Source of the DNA: JAEVLT01 sp044598425
Lineage (GTDB): Bacteria; Bacillota; Bacilli; Bacillales; Cytobacillaceae
Direction: 5' to 3'
Length of the DNA stretch: 64,000 nucleotides
Assembly: GCA_044598425.1 (NCBI GenBank)
Contig: CP172536.1
Location: forward strand, 1,860,001-1,924,000
The notes beneath the pieces were generated by a model that was not told where the DNA came from, did no database searches, and was given only the letters and a program-made list of their open reading frames with translations. Made by a program: the position numbers and the translations under genes. Positions 24,607 through 32,772 of the stretch are shown here, piece after piece. Position 1 is the first letter of the stretch. Each line of letters starts with the position of its first letter.

Positions 24607-25335
24607 TTAAACTCCCCGCTTGTTTCCCCATACGAATGTATGCAGCTGTGGCAGAACTCTAACATCTTTAAAATCATCGTCCTCCATTGTTTTGTTAATC
24701 AGCCACTCATATTTTTCAAGGAGATTTTTTATTAATTCTTGATTATCTTCAGCAGTCAAATGTTCATTCCCAACTTGTAAGAAAAAAGAAATGCCTGAAT
24801 ATCGCTGATAAACTTTTTTTGCATATTCGTAATCCAGATCGTCAAAAACGACAATTTTCAAGTTCACATTTTTTCCAGCTTCTCTTTTACTTAATTGTTC
24901 AATAATCCGATCGAGAACAGAAAAGTCTGTTACCATGTTTGAACTTGGCGGCTTTGGCGAGAGCGTTAATTCATCAATATTCAAGAACCAGTCCTGCCAT
25001 CTGCTGCCCTGTGTTTCCAGGCAAACCTTAATGTTCTGGTCTTTTAAAATGTTTATAAGGCTGTTTAAGTTTTGGATCAATGCCGGATTTCCGCCTGAAA
25101 TGGTCACAAAAGAAAAGCCATTTCCGCCAATTCTTTTTAGCTCTGCCCAGATTTCTTCAGCAGTCAGCATTTTTATTTCATCTTTTCCCGTTCCGTTCCA
25201 TGTAAAAGCAGAATCACACCAACTGCACGAGTAGTCGCAGCCGGCAGTACGCACAAACATCGTCTTTTGCCCGATTACCATACCTTCGCCTTGAATGGTT
25301 GGCCCAAAAATCTCCATGACAGGAATTTTACTCAA
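24607..25335 (-). CDS. queE: 7-carboxy-7-deazaguanine synthase, radical SAM
   Basis: A 242-residue radical SAM enzyme converting 6-carboxytetrahydropterin to 7-carboxy-7-deazaguanine in the queuosine pathway. It has MEIFGPTIQGEGMVIGQ, the cluster motif GCDYSCSWCDSAFTW (CxxxCxxC), and SPKPPSSNMV. The proposed TTG start overlaps the end of queD by 8 bases and gives the length of B. subtilis QueE (243). A longer frame upstream runs antisense-like through queD and lacks support. Third gene of the preQ1-controlled queCDE operon. Confidence 0.93.
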   Translation of the reverse strand: MSKIPVMEIFGPTIQGEGMVIGQKTMFVRTAGCDYSCSWCDSAFTWNGTGKDEIKMLTAEEIWAELKRIGGNGFSFVTISGGNPALIQNLNSLINILKDQNIKVCLETQGSRWQDWFLNIDELTLSPKPPSSNMVTDFSVLDRIIEQLSKREAGKNVNLKIVVFDDLDYEYAKKVYQRYSGISFFLQVGNEHLTAEDNQELIKNLLEKYEWLINKTMEDDDFKDVRVLPQLHTFVWGNKRGV

Positions 25336-25804
25336 CCTCCATCCACTCCCTTCGTGCTTCAGCGTAGCTGGTCGGAGTTTCAAACAAGCGGACAAATTCA
25401 ACTCTTGCACCATTATATTCGTCTTTACGCTTTTCCAGCGCTGAAGCCATTTTCTCATAGATCCAGACGACCATGTTTTCGGCCGTTGTGTTCATTGGCG
25501 GCAGTGTTTCATTTAAGTAACGATGATCTAGAAAAATTTCAATCTCCTTTTTCCAAATCTCTTTAATATCGCCAAAATCAATGGCAAGGCCGCGATCATC
25601 CACAAATCCGCTAATCCCAAAAATCACCTTGTACGTATGTCCATGCAGATTCTTGCATTTTCCTTCATATTCATGTAGATGATGAGCAGCATCAAAGGTA
25701 AATTCTTTGCTTACCAGTACTCGTTTGGAATGATATTTCAATTGATTTTTCTGAATATCTTCATTGATTTTTTGGAGTTTATCCACTATCCGGAATCCAT
25801 ACAT
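25328..25804 (-). CDS. queD: 6-carboxy-5,6,7,8-tetrahydropterin synthase
   Basis: A 158-residue QueD/PTPS-family enzyme converting dihydroneopterin triphosphate to 6-carboxytetrahydropterin. Zinc and active-site motifs are visible: FTFDAAHHLHEYEGKCKNLHG-type with Cys-x3-HGH (KCKNLHGHTYKV) and TAENMVVWIYE. GGAAGGAGTG precedes the ATG. It starts 4 bases after queC and overlaps queE: tight operon. Confidence 0.93.
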   Translation of the reverse strand: MYGFRIVDKLQKINEDIQKNQLKYHSKRVLVSKEFTFDAAHHLHEYEGKCKNLHGHTYKVIFGISGFVDDRGLAIDFGDIKEIWKKEIEIFLDHRYLNETLPPMNTTAENMVVWIYEKMASALEKRKDEYNGARVEFVRLFETPTSYAEARREWMEVE

Positions 25805-25808
25805 AATG

Positions 25809-26468
25809 TTAACACTCCTTCCGAACTTTCAGATAGTCATCAAGCCCGCGTTTTCTTAATTTACAAGCAGGACATTCACCGCAGCCATCCGCAATAATGC
25901 CGTTATAACACGTTAATGTTTTTTCCCGGACAAAGTCCAAAGCATTTAATTCATCCGCCAGTTTCCATGTTTCTGCTTTATTTAGCCACATGAGCGGTGT
26001 GTGAATCACAAACTGCGAATCCATTGAAAGATTCAATGTAACATTTAACGATTTTATAAAAACATTCCGGCAATCTGGATAGCCACTAAAATCAGTTTCG
26101 CATACACCCGTCACGATATGCTTTGCCCCAATCTGACTGGCTAAAATTCCGGCAAACGAGATGAAAATCAAATTTCTTCCTGGAACAAATGAAGAGGGAA
26201 GACCTCCATCCACTCCTTCTGTAACCTCAATTTCGTCTCTTGTCAATGCACTGGGAGCCAGCTGGTTTAACAGGGACATGTCAAGAATATGATGCTTCAC
26301 ACCAAGCTCTTTTGTTATATTTTTAGCGCATTCAATTTCCAGACTGTGGCGCTGATTGTAATTAAATGTAACTGCCACTACTTCTTCAAATTGTTCAAGA
26401 GCCCAGAACAAACAAGTTGTACTATCCTGTCCCCCGCTAAACACAATTACTGCTTTACCGTTCTTCAT
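25809..26468 (-). CDS. queC: 7-cyano-7-deazaguanine (preQ0) synthase
   Basis: A 219-residue ATP-dependent enzyme that converts 7-carboxy-7-deazaguanine and ammonia to preQ0. The PP-loop is VFSGGQDSTTCLFWA near the N-terminus; the zinc site CGECPACKLRKRG is near the end. Start at 26468 (second ATG, seven bases after AAAGGAG) gives exactly the B. subtilis length. First gene of the operon, just behind a preQ1 riboswitch. queF, which follows in B. subtilis, is absent from this window. Confidence 0.94.
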   Translation of the reverse strand: MKNGKAVIVFSGGQDSTTCLFWALEQFEEVVAVTFNYNQRHSLEIECAKNITKELGVKHHILDMSLLNQLAPSALTRDEIEVTEGVDGGLPSSFVPGRNLIFISFAGILASQIGAKHIVTGVCETDFSGYPDCRNVFIKSLNVTLNLSMDSQFVIHTPLMWLNKAETWKLADELNALDFVREKTLTCYNGIIADGCGECPACKLRKRGLDDYLKVRKEC

Positions 26469-26486
26469 TTTCATTCTCCTTTAAAA

Positions 26487-26558
26487 TGGAAAAACAGCAC
26501 CACTAAGAAAGCAGAGCTGTTTTTCTTAGTTTTTTAAAGAGGGTAGCTAGAACCTCTA
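26487..26558 (-). ncRNA. PreQ1-I riboswitch with terminator
   Basis: On the minus strand AGAGGTTCTAGCTACCCTCT followed by an A-rich tail and ACTAAG is the preQ1 class I aptamer (26523-26558). Downstream, ACTAAGAAA can pair with TTTCTTAGT (antiterminator) or yield to a terminator hairpin ACAGC/GCTGT with T5 (26489-26521). Ligand binding to the A-rich tail should favour termination of queCDE. Confidence 0.92.
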
Positions 26559-26657
26559 CCGCCTGAGCGGATTTTTCTTAAATTCAAACACTACTATAAC
26601 ATATTATTTATTTACTTGTCATACAAAATCTCATCCAGCCTTACTTTATACAACGGC

Positions 26658-26696
26658 AGATAGCAAGTGCTATATAAACTCTAGCACTTGCTATCT
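26658..26696. repeat. Perfect 15-bp inverted repeat downstream of the formate dehydrogenase operon
   Basis: AGATAGCAAGTGCTA and its exact complement TAGCACTTGCTATCT are separated by nine bases. Neither side carries a T-run, so it is not a standard terminator. It lies between the 3' end of the fdh operon and the preQ1 leader. Confidence 0.7.
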
Positions 26697-26729
26697 CGGT
26701 AGTAGATAAATTATATCACTTAGCTGCTT

Positions 26730-26870
26730 TTAAAAAAGAAAGTCATAAAAATGGGCCAATTTTCGATCTTCACGACAGTTTTCGCATACATGCAAAATGA
26801 CCGATGAAATGGTTTCCTCTTCATTATTTTCTACTTCTTCTTTTGCACCACAAACTTCACAAATCTTCAT
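26730..26870 (-). CDS. Small zinc-ribbon-like protein, 46 aa, last gene of fdh operon
   Basis: MKICEVCGAKEEVENNEEET is followed by ILHVCENCREDRKLAHFYDF: two CxxC knuckles 21 residues apart, a likely zinc ribbon or rubredoxin-like metal site. Start ATG at 26870 with GGGTGG seven bases upstream; a longer frame is unsupported. It follows the HMA-like gene by 16 bases. Function unknown; position suggests a role in metallocentre handling for the formate dehydrogenase. Confidence 0.65.
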   Translation of the reverse strand: MKICEVCGAKEEVENNEEETISSVILHVCENCREDRKLAHFYDFLF

Positions 26871-26886
26871 TCTAACCACCCTTTTT

Positions 26887-27096
26887 CTAATTTGAAATAT
26901 CAAACCCTGTCTCAACAATGGCCTGAATAAAATCCTGGGAGGAAGCCATCCGTTCATCAAATGTCACAATTGCTTCCTTCTTTGATAAGCTAACTTCTGC
27001 CTTTGTTAACCCCCAGACATGCTCAAGAGCCGCAAGAATCTTTTCGGCGTCCTCTTGACTTCCCATGTTTTTCACGTTGATTACATCTGTCTCCAT
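26887..27096 (-). CDS. HMA (CopZ-like) fold protein lacking the metal-binding cysteines
   Basis: A 69-residue protein with the pattern of heavy-metal-associated domains: VINVKNMGSQEDAEKILAALEHVWGLTKAEVSLSKKEAIV-type strand-helix-strand order, then ASSQDFIQAIVETGFDI. At the site where GMxCxxC is expected it reads NMGSQED, so both copper-binding Cys are absent. It therefore is unlikely to carry Cu(I). Encoded between the DUF1641 gene and the zinc-ribbon gene in the formate dehydrogenase operon. Confidence 0.72.
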   Translation of the reverse strand: METDVINVKNMGSQEDAEKILAALEHVWGLTKAEVSLSKKEAIVTFDERMASSQDFIQAIVETGFDISN

Positions 27097-27114
27097 GTCG
27101 AACTCCCTTCCTTC

Positions 27115-27600
27115 TTACTTTTCTTTTCCTCTTCGTAAAAATACTTCTCCCATTCCATCTAAAAAGTGGACGACAACCGTTAAGGAAGCGCGGATTTCCT
27201 GAGTCCAAAACCGCTTTTGCAATGACCAAAGACTTTGTTTCTCACCATTTTCCGGAATTTGTTCAAAGCCATGACTCACACCGGCTAAAATCGTGTCAAG
27301 TTTTTTAGGCTCAAGTGAACTTAAAAATGTAAAGGCACTTATTGCATTTTTTATGACATTGTGCATTTTTGGCTGATTGACCTGTTGGATGGCGATCTCT
27401 CCAACAGCCGTTCTTTGTTCCAACATTGCTTGAAGGGCCTCAAGCGCCCCCATTTCATGCAGACCCTTTAAAATATGGATTCCTTCCATAATGGCCTGGC
27501 GATTCTTCACCAGTTCTTCCATCATTTCAGAAACAGCTTGTGCATTTTCTTCTGCCTTGTTTTCATTCATTTTCCTAATGAATGTGGTGGCCTTCGCCAT
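27115..27600 (-). CDS. yrhD: DUF1641 family protein (YrhD-like)
   Basis: A 161-residue mostly helical protein of the DUF1641 family (ILKGLHEMGALEALQAMLEQ; VIKNAISAFTFLSSLEP). The ATG at 27600, preceded by GGGGGAAGAAC, overlaps the end of the formate dehydrogenase gene by 26 bases. B. subtilis yrhD has the same position next to yrhE. Function unknown; likely an accessory or small subunit of the dehydrogenase. Confidence 0.85.
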   Translation of the reverse strand: MAKATTFIRKMNENKAEENAQAVSEMMEELVKNRQAIMEGIHILKGLHEMGALEALQAMLEQRTAVGEIAIQQVNQPKMHNVIKNAISAFTFLSSLEPKKLDTILAGVSHGFEQIPENGEKQSLWSLQKRFWTQEIRASLTVVVHFLDGMGEVFLRRGKEK

Positions 27601-30556
27601 GTTCTTCCCCCCTAACGTCAAATAATTCTGGTATTGGTGTGAAATCTGAACGATTCCATTTTTCTTCTACTTTCACACTTAACTGCGGTACCCGATTACC
27701 AAACCGATGGTTATGTTTTGGCAGCGGCGACTCTCCTTTCGTCTCAACCACTTCCATCTTAACCCCCGCTTCTTTATACGCAGGTGTATGAGTGATCTTG
27801 TCGTGGTAACTGCTTGTCAAACGATTCACAGCTTCAATCTCTTCTCTTGTATTCATGGTTAAATATAATTCATTTCCTTTAACCCGGTCAGTTACAATCA
27901 CCCGCACTTCAACATGTCCATAAGGCGACGTTAAGCCTACAAGAGAACCATCTTCGAGATTTCGTTCTTTTGCTAGTTCCAGCGATACCTCAAGCCATGG
28001 ATGTGGAACTTTGTGAGTTAAGCCTTCGGACCGATAAGTCATATTTCCTTCATGGAAGTGTTCCAATAAACGTCCATTATTTAAATGCAGATCGAATTCT
28101 TTTCCGGCAAAAAATGGCGGAGTCCAGTCGACAGGTACTAGGCGAGCTTTTCCATCCGGAAGTCCAAAACGGTTCGTATATAAAAGCGGGGTGCTTTGCC
28201 CATCTTTTGTAACTGGCCATACTTGACTTTCCCAGCCTTCTAACTTTTCATAGCTGACTCCTGCAAACATCTGCGCAAGACTGGCAGCCTCGGCCATGAT
28301 TTCACTTGGGTCTTTGTAGTTCCAATTTGCTCCTAATCGATTCGCAATTTCCTGTATGATTACCCAATCCGGTTTTGAATCACCAAGTGGTTCAAAAACT
28401 TTATGGAAGCGTTGAATTCTTCGCTCCGTGTTTGTAAAGGTTCCATCTTTCTCTAGGCTTGGTGCAGCTGGCAGAACAACATCGGCAAACTGTGCTGTTT
28501 TGCTAAAGAAAATGTCTTGGACAACGAAGAATTCCAGCCGTTCAAATCCTGCATCAACATGATTAGAGTTCGCATCAACAAGGGACATGTCTTCGCCAAA
28601 GAGATAGAGCGCCTTTAGTTTTCCTTTGTCCATTCCTTCAACCATATGATGATTATCCATTCCCGGTTCTTCAGGCAATTTTACTCTCCATGCTTGTTCG
28701 TATTTTTTTCGTACTTCTGGATCCTGTACTGGTTCATAGCCAGGCATCCAAGCCGGCATTGTACCGAAGTCACACGCACCTTGTACATTGTTATGTCCCC
28801 GTAATGGATAAGCACCTGTTCCAGGGCGGCCATAATTCCCCGTAATTAATAATAAGTTGGAAATGGCCGTACTTGTGTCTGTTGCACCCTTATGTTGGGT
28901 AACACCCATTGCCCATAATATACATGCGGACTTGGCTTCATGAATCATGGTAGCGAGTTTAATCAATTCTTCTTCTGTCAGGCCGGTCTTCTCTTCTGCA
29001 TAACGAAGTGTAAACTTTTCAAGTGATGCTGCATATGCTTCAAAACCATTGACGCGTTTTTTGATGAATTCTCTGTCTTCCCAGCCTTGATCAAGAATGT
29101 ACTTTGTAACAGCTGACAGCCAAATTAAATCTGTACTTGGTTTTGGGTGAATATGAAAATCTGCTCGTTGCGCTAGCTCATTTTTTCGAATATCAGCTAC
29201 AATTAATTTTTGGCCGTGCAATTTATGTGCCCGTTTAATTCTCGTCGCCAAAACGGGATGCGATTCTGCTGGATTTGCTCCAACAACGATAGTAAGATCT
29301 GACTTCATAATGTCATGAATCGTTCCTGAATCTCCGCCAAATCCGACTGTCCGCATTAAACCAGCTGTGGCCGGTGATTGACAATAACGGGAACAGTTAT
29401 CGACATTATTTGTTCCCATTACAGCACGGGCAAATTTTTGGAAAATATAATTCTCTTCATTGGAGCACTTTGAAGAAGCGATATAGCCAATTGCATCTGA
29501 TCCATATTTGCGTTTAATCCCTCCGAGTTTTTCAGCAACGAGATCCAATGCCTCTCCCCAAGTCGCTTCAACAAACTCTTTTCCTTTTCGAATCAGCGGC
29601 TTTGTCAAGCGTTCTTCGTTATTTACAAAATCCCAGCCCCATTTTCCCTTGACACAGGTTGAAATTCCATTAACTGGTGCTTCAGTATGAGTTTGGATCT
29701 TTAAAATCTCCCGGTCCTTTGTCCATACTTCAAAGCTGCAGCCTACACCGCAGTATGTACAAACCGTTTTTGTCCGTTTGATCCGTGACTTTCTCATCGC
29801 TGCTTCTACTTCTGAAATTGCAAAAATTTCACGATATCCCGGTTCAACTTCTTTCGTTAAATCAATCATCGGCCCCAAAATCTTCGGCGGAATTCCGGTT
29901 AAGTAACCCGCCTTTCCCAGCATTGATTTTTCCATTAACGCATTACATGGACAAGCGCTGACGCAGTGCCCGCAGGAAACGCAAGAGGATTGGTCAATGG
30001 GAACATCATTATCCCAGATTACTCGGGGAACTTCCCTGCTCCAATCAATCGTCAGTGTTTCGTTTACCTGCAGATCTTGGCAGGCCTCAACGCATCTGCC
30101 GCAAAGAATGCACTGATCCGGTTCATAGCGATAGAAAGGATGCGAATTATCCGGGGCATATGGCTTTGCTTTAAAAGGATATTTTTGATGCTCGACTTCC
30201 ATTAATTCAACCGTATTATGGATCGTACAGTTGCCATTATTGTTGTCACAAACAGTGCAATACAGTTCATGATTTTTTAATATCCGGGAAATGGCTTCAT
30301 ACTGGGCGTCTTTCACAGGCTCTGAAAGGCTGTCGATTTTCATCCCAGGTTCTGCCTTTGTTGCACACGAGCGCACTAATTCTCCGCCAACATTGACATA
30401 ACATGTATCGCAAGTTTGAATCGTTCCAAGGTTCGGATGATAGCATATTGATGGAATAAAAACTTCGTGATCCCTGGCGATCTCCAGAATGATTTGTCCT
30501 GGTTTTGCTTCATATTCTTTTCCATTAATTTCGACCGAAAAAGTTGTCTCTTTCAA
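27575..30556 (-). CDS. yrhE: Molybdopterin oxidoreductase annotated as formate dehydrogenase alpha subunit (YrhE type)
   Basis: A 993-residue iron-sulfur molybdoenzyme. In order: 2Fe-2S ferredoxin domain (SICYHPNLGTIQTCDTCYV), a His/Cys region with CTVCDNNNGNC, two 4Fe-4S motifs (CILCGRCVEAC, CVSCGHCVSACP), the Mo-domain 4Fe-4S site CTYCGVGCSFEVW and the bis-MGD core, then the C-terminal dinucleotide-binding domain (HEGNMTYRSEGL). The predicted Mo ligand is Cys392 in DNCSRYCQSPA; the next residue is Gln393, not the His of canonical formate dehydrogenases. TTG start with AAAGGAGG upstream, 2 bases from the FNT gene. Confidence 0.88.
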   Translation of the reverse strand: MKETTFSVEINGKEYEAKPGQIILEIARDHEVFIPSICYHPNLGTIQTCDTCYVNVGGELVRSCATKAEPGMKIDSLSEPVKDAQYEAISRILKNHELYCTVCDNNNGNCTIHNTVELMEVEHQKYPFKAKPYAPDNSHPFYRYEPDQCILCGRCVEACQDLQVNETLTIDWSREVPRVIWDNDVPIDQSSCVSCGHCVSACPCNALMEKSMLGKAGYLTGIPPKILGPMIDLTKEVEPGYREIFAISEVEAAMRKSRIKRTKTVCTYCGVGCSFEVWTKDREILKIQTHTEAPVNGISTCVKGKWGWDFVNNEERLTKPLIRKGKEFVEATWGEALDLVAEKLGGIKRKYGSDAIGYIASSKCSNEENYIFQKFARAVMGTNNVDNCSRYCQSPATAGLMRTVGFGGDSGTIHDIMKSDLTIVVGANPAESHPVLATRIKRAHKLHGQKLIVADIRKNELAQRADFHIHPKPSTDLIWLSAVTKYILDQGWEDREFIKKRVNGFEAYAASLEKFTLRYAEEKTGLTEEELIKLATMIHEAKSACILWAMGVTQHKGATDTSTAISNLLLITGNYGRPGTGAYPLRGHNNVQGACDFGTMPAWMPGYEPVQDPEVRKKYEQAWRVKLPEEPGMDNHHMVEGMDKGKLKALYLFGEDMSLVDANSNHVDAGFERLEFFVVQDIFFSKTAQFADVVLPAAPSLEKDGTFTNTERRIQRFHKVFEPLGDSKPDWVIIQEIANRLGANWNYKDPSEIMAEAASLAQMFAGVSYEKLEGWESQVWPVTKDGQSTPLLYTNRFGLPDGKARLVPVDWTPPFFAGKEFDLHLNNGRLLEHFHEGNMTYRSEGLTHKVPHPWLEVSLELAKERNLEDGSLVGLTSPYGHVEVRVIVTDRVKGNELYLTMNTREEIEAVNRLTSSYHDKITHTPAYKEAGVKMEVVETKGESPLPKHNHRFGNRVPQLSVKVEEKWNRSDFTPIPELFDVRGEEHGEGHHIH

Positions 30557-30558
30557 AG

Positions 30559-31389
30559 CTATTTCCTCCTTTTTTCCGGTAGTCTTCTATCCTTTAATTG
30601 TGCAGCCTGCAATTCCTTTAAAAAATAAGGCTTGTACGCCAACCAATAGAGAAGGGATACAAAAATACTTCCACCGACTGCGTTTCCTAAAAATACAGGA
30701 ATAAAATTTTGAATGTATTGACCCCAATTAAGCTGTCCGGCAAAAATAGCAGCCGGGATGACAAACATATTTGCCACCACGTGCTGGAAGCCAATAGCCA
30801 CAAAGCCCATGATTGGAAACCAAATGGAAAGGATCTTACTGCTCATTTCTTCTGAACCATAAGATAGCCACAAGGCTAGTCCGACGAGCCAGTTACAGCC
30901 AATCGCTGAAAAGAAACTTGGCCAAAACGCTTCAGAAACTTTTCCCTGAGCAAATGCCACCGTCTTCGCTAAAAATGGTCCCTCACTTGTTAACCCTGCT
31001 AAATGGCCAAAAACATAAGCAACAAAAAGTGCTCCAATAAAATTGGTTACTGTTATCCAAATCCAATTGTTGATTAGCTTACCTATGGAAACCTTTTTTG
31101 CAAAAAAAGCCATTGAAACAGCCATCATATTTCCAGTTAGTAGTTCTCCTCCAGCAAGAACAATCAGGATGAGTCCCAATGGAAATACGGAAGCGCCCAG
31201 AAAGGAACCAAATGTCCCCCAATCTTTTGGTAAGCTTGCTGTCACCCTTATATCCAACAAATACCCGATGGAGATAAATGCTCCACCAAGAAATCCTAAT
31301 GTTAGAATACTTAGAATTGGAAGATTTGCTTTTTTTGTTCCTGTTTCTGTAGTCAATTTTGCAATTTCATCTGGTTTTAAAAATGCCAT
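30559..31389 (-). CDS. yrhG: Formate/nitrite transporter family channel (YrhG-like)
   Basis: A 276-residue FNT family pentameric channel with six helices; typical are FISIGYLLDIRV, AGGELLTGNMMAVSMAF and QHVVANMFVIPAAIFAGQLNW (second FNT signature). The ATG at 31389 follows AGGAGGA by seven bases. First gene of the operon FNT - dehydrogenase - DUF1641 - HMA-like - zinc ribbon, as in B. subtilis yrhG/yrhE/yrhD in a different order. Likely imports the substrate anion of the dehydrogenase. Confidence 0.9.
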   Translation of the reverse strand: MAFLKPDEIAKLTTETGTKKANLPILSILTLGFLGGAFISIGYLLDIRVTASLPKDWGTFGSFLGASVFPLGLILIVLAGGELLTGNMMAVSMAFFAKKVSIGKLINNWIWITVTNFIGALFVAYVFGHLAGLTSEGPFLAKTVAFAQGKVSEAFWPSFFSAIGCNWLVGLALWLSYGSEEMSSKILSIWFPIMGFVAIGFQHVVANMFVIPAAIFAGQLNWGQYIQNFIPVFLGNAVGGSIFVSLLYWLAYKPYFLKELQAAQLKDRRLPEKRRK

Positions 31390-31496
31390 GTTTGTTCCTC
31401 CTATTCGTTCTGTAATAATATTTACTTCCAAGGGAATTTTATTTATAGTTCTTACTATTTGCCATTCAACTTTTAACAGAAAGAAGGAAAGCTAAT

Positions 31497-31715
31497 TTGG
31501 AAAAAGAAAAACTGTACCAATATATCCGCGGAATGATTATCTCTTCGACAAAAAGTCCTAAATATATGACGATTTCAACTGTAAAAGTTGCCAATCTTCT
31601 TGACCTTTCGGTTTCGGAAGTGGAACAGACTTTAAAAGAATTTGTAGAAAGTGGAAAGCTCCGTTCTTCAAAGCTTGAAACACCGCCATTTCATGAAATA
31701 TATTTGCTTCCGTAA
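31497..31715 (+). CDS. Small winged-helix-like DNA-binding protein, divergent from the fdh operon
   Basis: A 72-residue protein: LYQYIRGMIISSTKSPKYMT then ISTVKVANLLDLSVSEVEQT and LKEFVESGKLRSSKLETPPF, which reads as a compact winged helix (three helices plus wing). TTG start with AGAAGGAAAG upstream. It lies 107 bases from and divergent to the FNT/fdh operon, so it may regulate it; that is inferred from position only. A perfect terminator follows. Confidence 0.65.
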   Translation: MEKEKLYQYIRGMIISSTKSPKYMTISTVKVANLLDLSVSEVEQTLKEFVESGKLRSSKLETPPFHEIYLLP

Positions 31716-31757
31716 AAAAGGGTTAAAAGATCTTATTGATCTTTTAACCCTTTTTTT
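31713..31757 (+). terminator. Terminator of the small winged-helix gene
   Basis: A 19-pair perfect stem (AAAAAAGGGTTAAAAGATC and its complement) with a five-base loop and T7 tail. Confidence 0.92.
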
Positions 31758-31970
31758 GTTGACTAAACAAGATATGGGCATTCTTTTACAGATGTTTGAT
31801 AAGTATAACTGTTTTAAAAGTGCTTATCCTATTGTCTGCAATGCATGAAGCTCACATTGCTTTTTCTCTAATCGAAAGCTCTATCTTTCGGGAAACTATC
31901 GCATTATTGTAAAAACATGTTAGACTAATGGAGAACCATTCATATAAATTTTCATGATAGGAGTAAGCAG

Positions 31971-32759
31971 ATGACCCATTTTAAGGCCCTTTTTCTTGAT
32001 ATTGACGGCACCATTCTGACACCCGATGACCAAGTTGAAGCATCAACAAAAGAGGCAATTTCGCAAGTCCAGAAAAAAGGATTGGATGTTTTTTTAGCCA
32101 CTGGGAGACCCATCCATGAAATTAAGGAACTGGCGGATGATCTTAATATCTCCTCTTTCATCGGTTATAACGGTGCTTATGCTATTTATAAAGGGGATGA
32201 TCTTTTTCAAATCCCAATGCAGCCCAAAACTGTCGCCGATTTTTTTAAAGTTGCCAACGAGCATCATCATGAAATTGTTGCCTATACAAACACAACCAAC
32301 GCTTTTTCAACCATAAATCATCCGGATGTTGAAAAATTTAGTAAAAAATTTCACCTACAAAAAAATGAACTTTATTCTCCTTCTATTGTTAACGGAGTTT
32401 TAGGAATGACACTCATCAATTTAAAAGAAAACGACCATCTTCTTTACGAAGTCGATAATGGCATTCATTTATCCCAAGTAAATATTGAAGGAATGCAACA
32501 TTGTTACGATGTTATTCGCGATACAGTGAATAAGGGGATCGGTATTCAGAAGGTTTTGAAGCATCTTGGAATTTCAAAGGAAAGTGCCATTGCTTTTGGG
32601 GATGGTTTAAATGATACGGAAATGCTACAAAATGTTGGTGAAAGTTTTGCGATGGGCAATGCGCATCCTGAATTGTTTAAATTAGCAAAACATAAGACTA
32701 CAAAAGTCACCAACTCTGGCGTCTATAACGGTCTAAAACAGTTAGGATTACTTGACTAA
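31971..32759 (+). CDS. Cof-type HAD family phosphatase
   Basis: A 262-residue HAD hydrolase with a C2-type cap. Motif I is LFLDIDGTI (Asp10 nucleophile, Asp12), motif II LATGRP, motif III Lys near KGIGIQKVLKHLG, motif IV AFGDGLNDTEML. Such enzymes dephosphorylate sugar phosphates or flavin precursors; the substrate cannot be told. ATAGGAG precedes the ATG. Followed 13 bases later by the DUF975 gene, so probably co-transcribed. Confidence 0.88.
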   Translation: MTHFKALFLDIDGTILTPDDQVEASTKEAISQVQKKGLDVFLATGRPIHEIKELADDLNISSFIGYNGAYAIYKGDDLFQIPMQPKTVADFFKVANEHHHEIVAYTNTTNAFSTINHPDVEKFSKKFHLQKNELYSPSIVNGVLGMTLINLKENDHLLYEVDNGIHLSQVNIEGMQHCYDVIRDTVNKGIGIQKVLKHLGISKESAIAFGDGLNDTEMLQNVGESFAMGNAHPELFKLAKHKTTKVTNSGVYNGLKQLGLLD

Positions 32760-32772
32760 GGGGGAGTAAATA

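Noticed and set aside
25336..25458. Long N-terminal extension of queE
   Set aside because: It runs out of frame through queD, lacks a ribosome site, and the shorter form matches the known QueE length.
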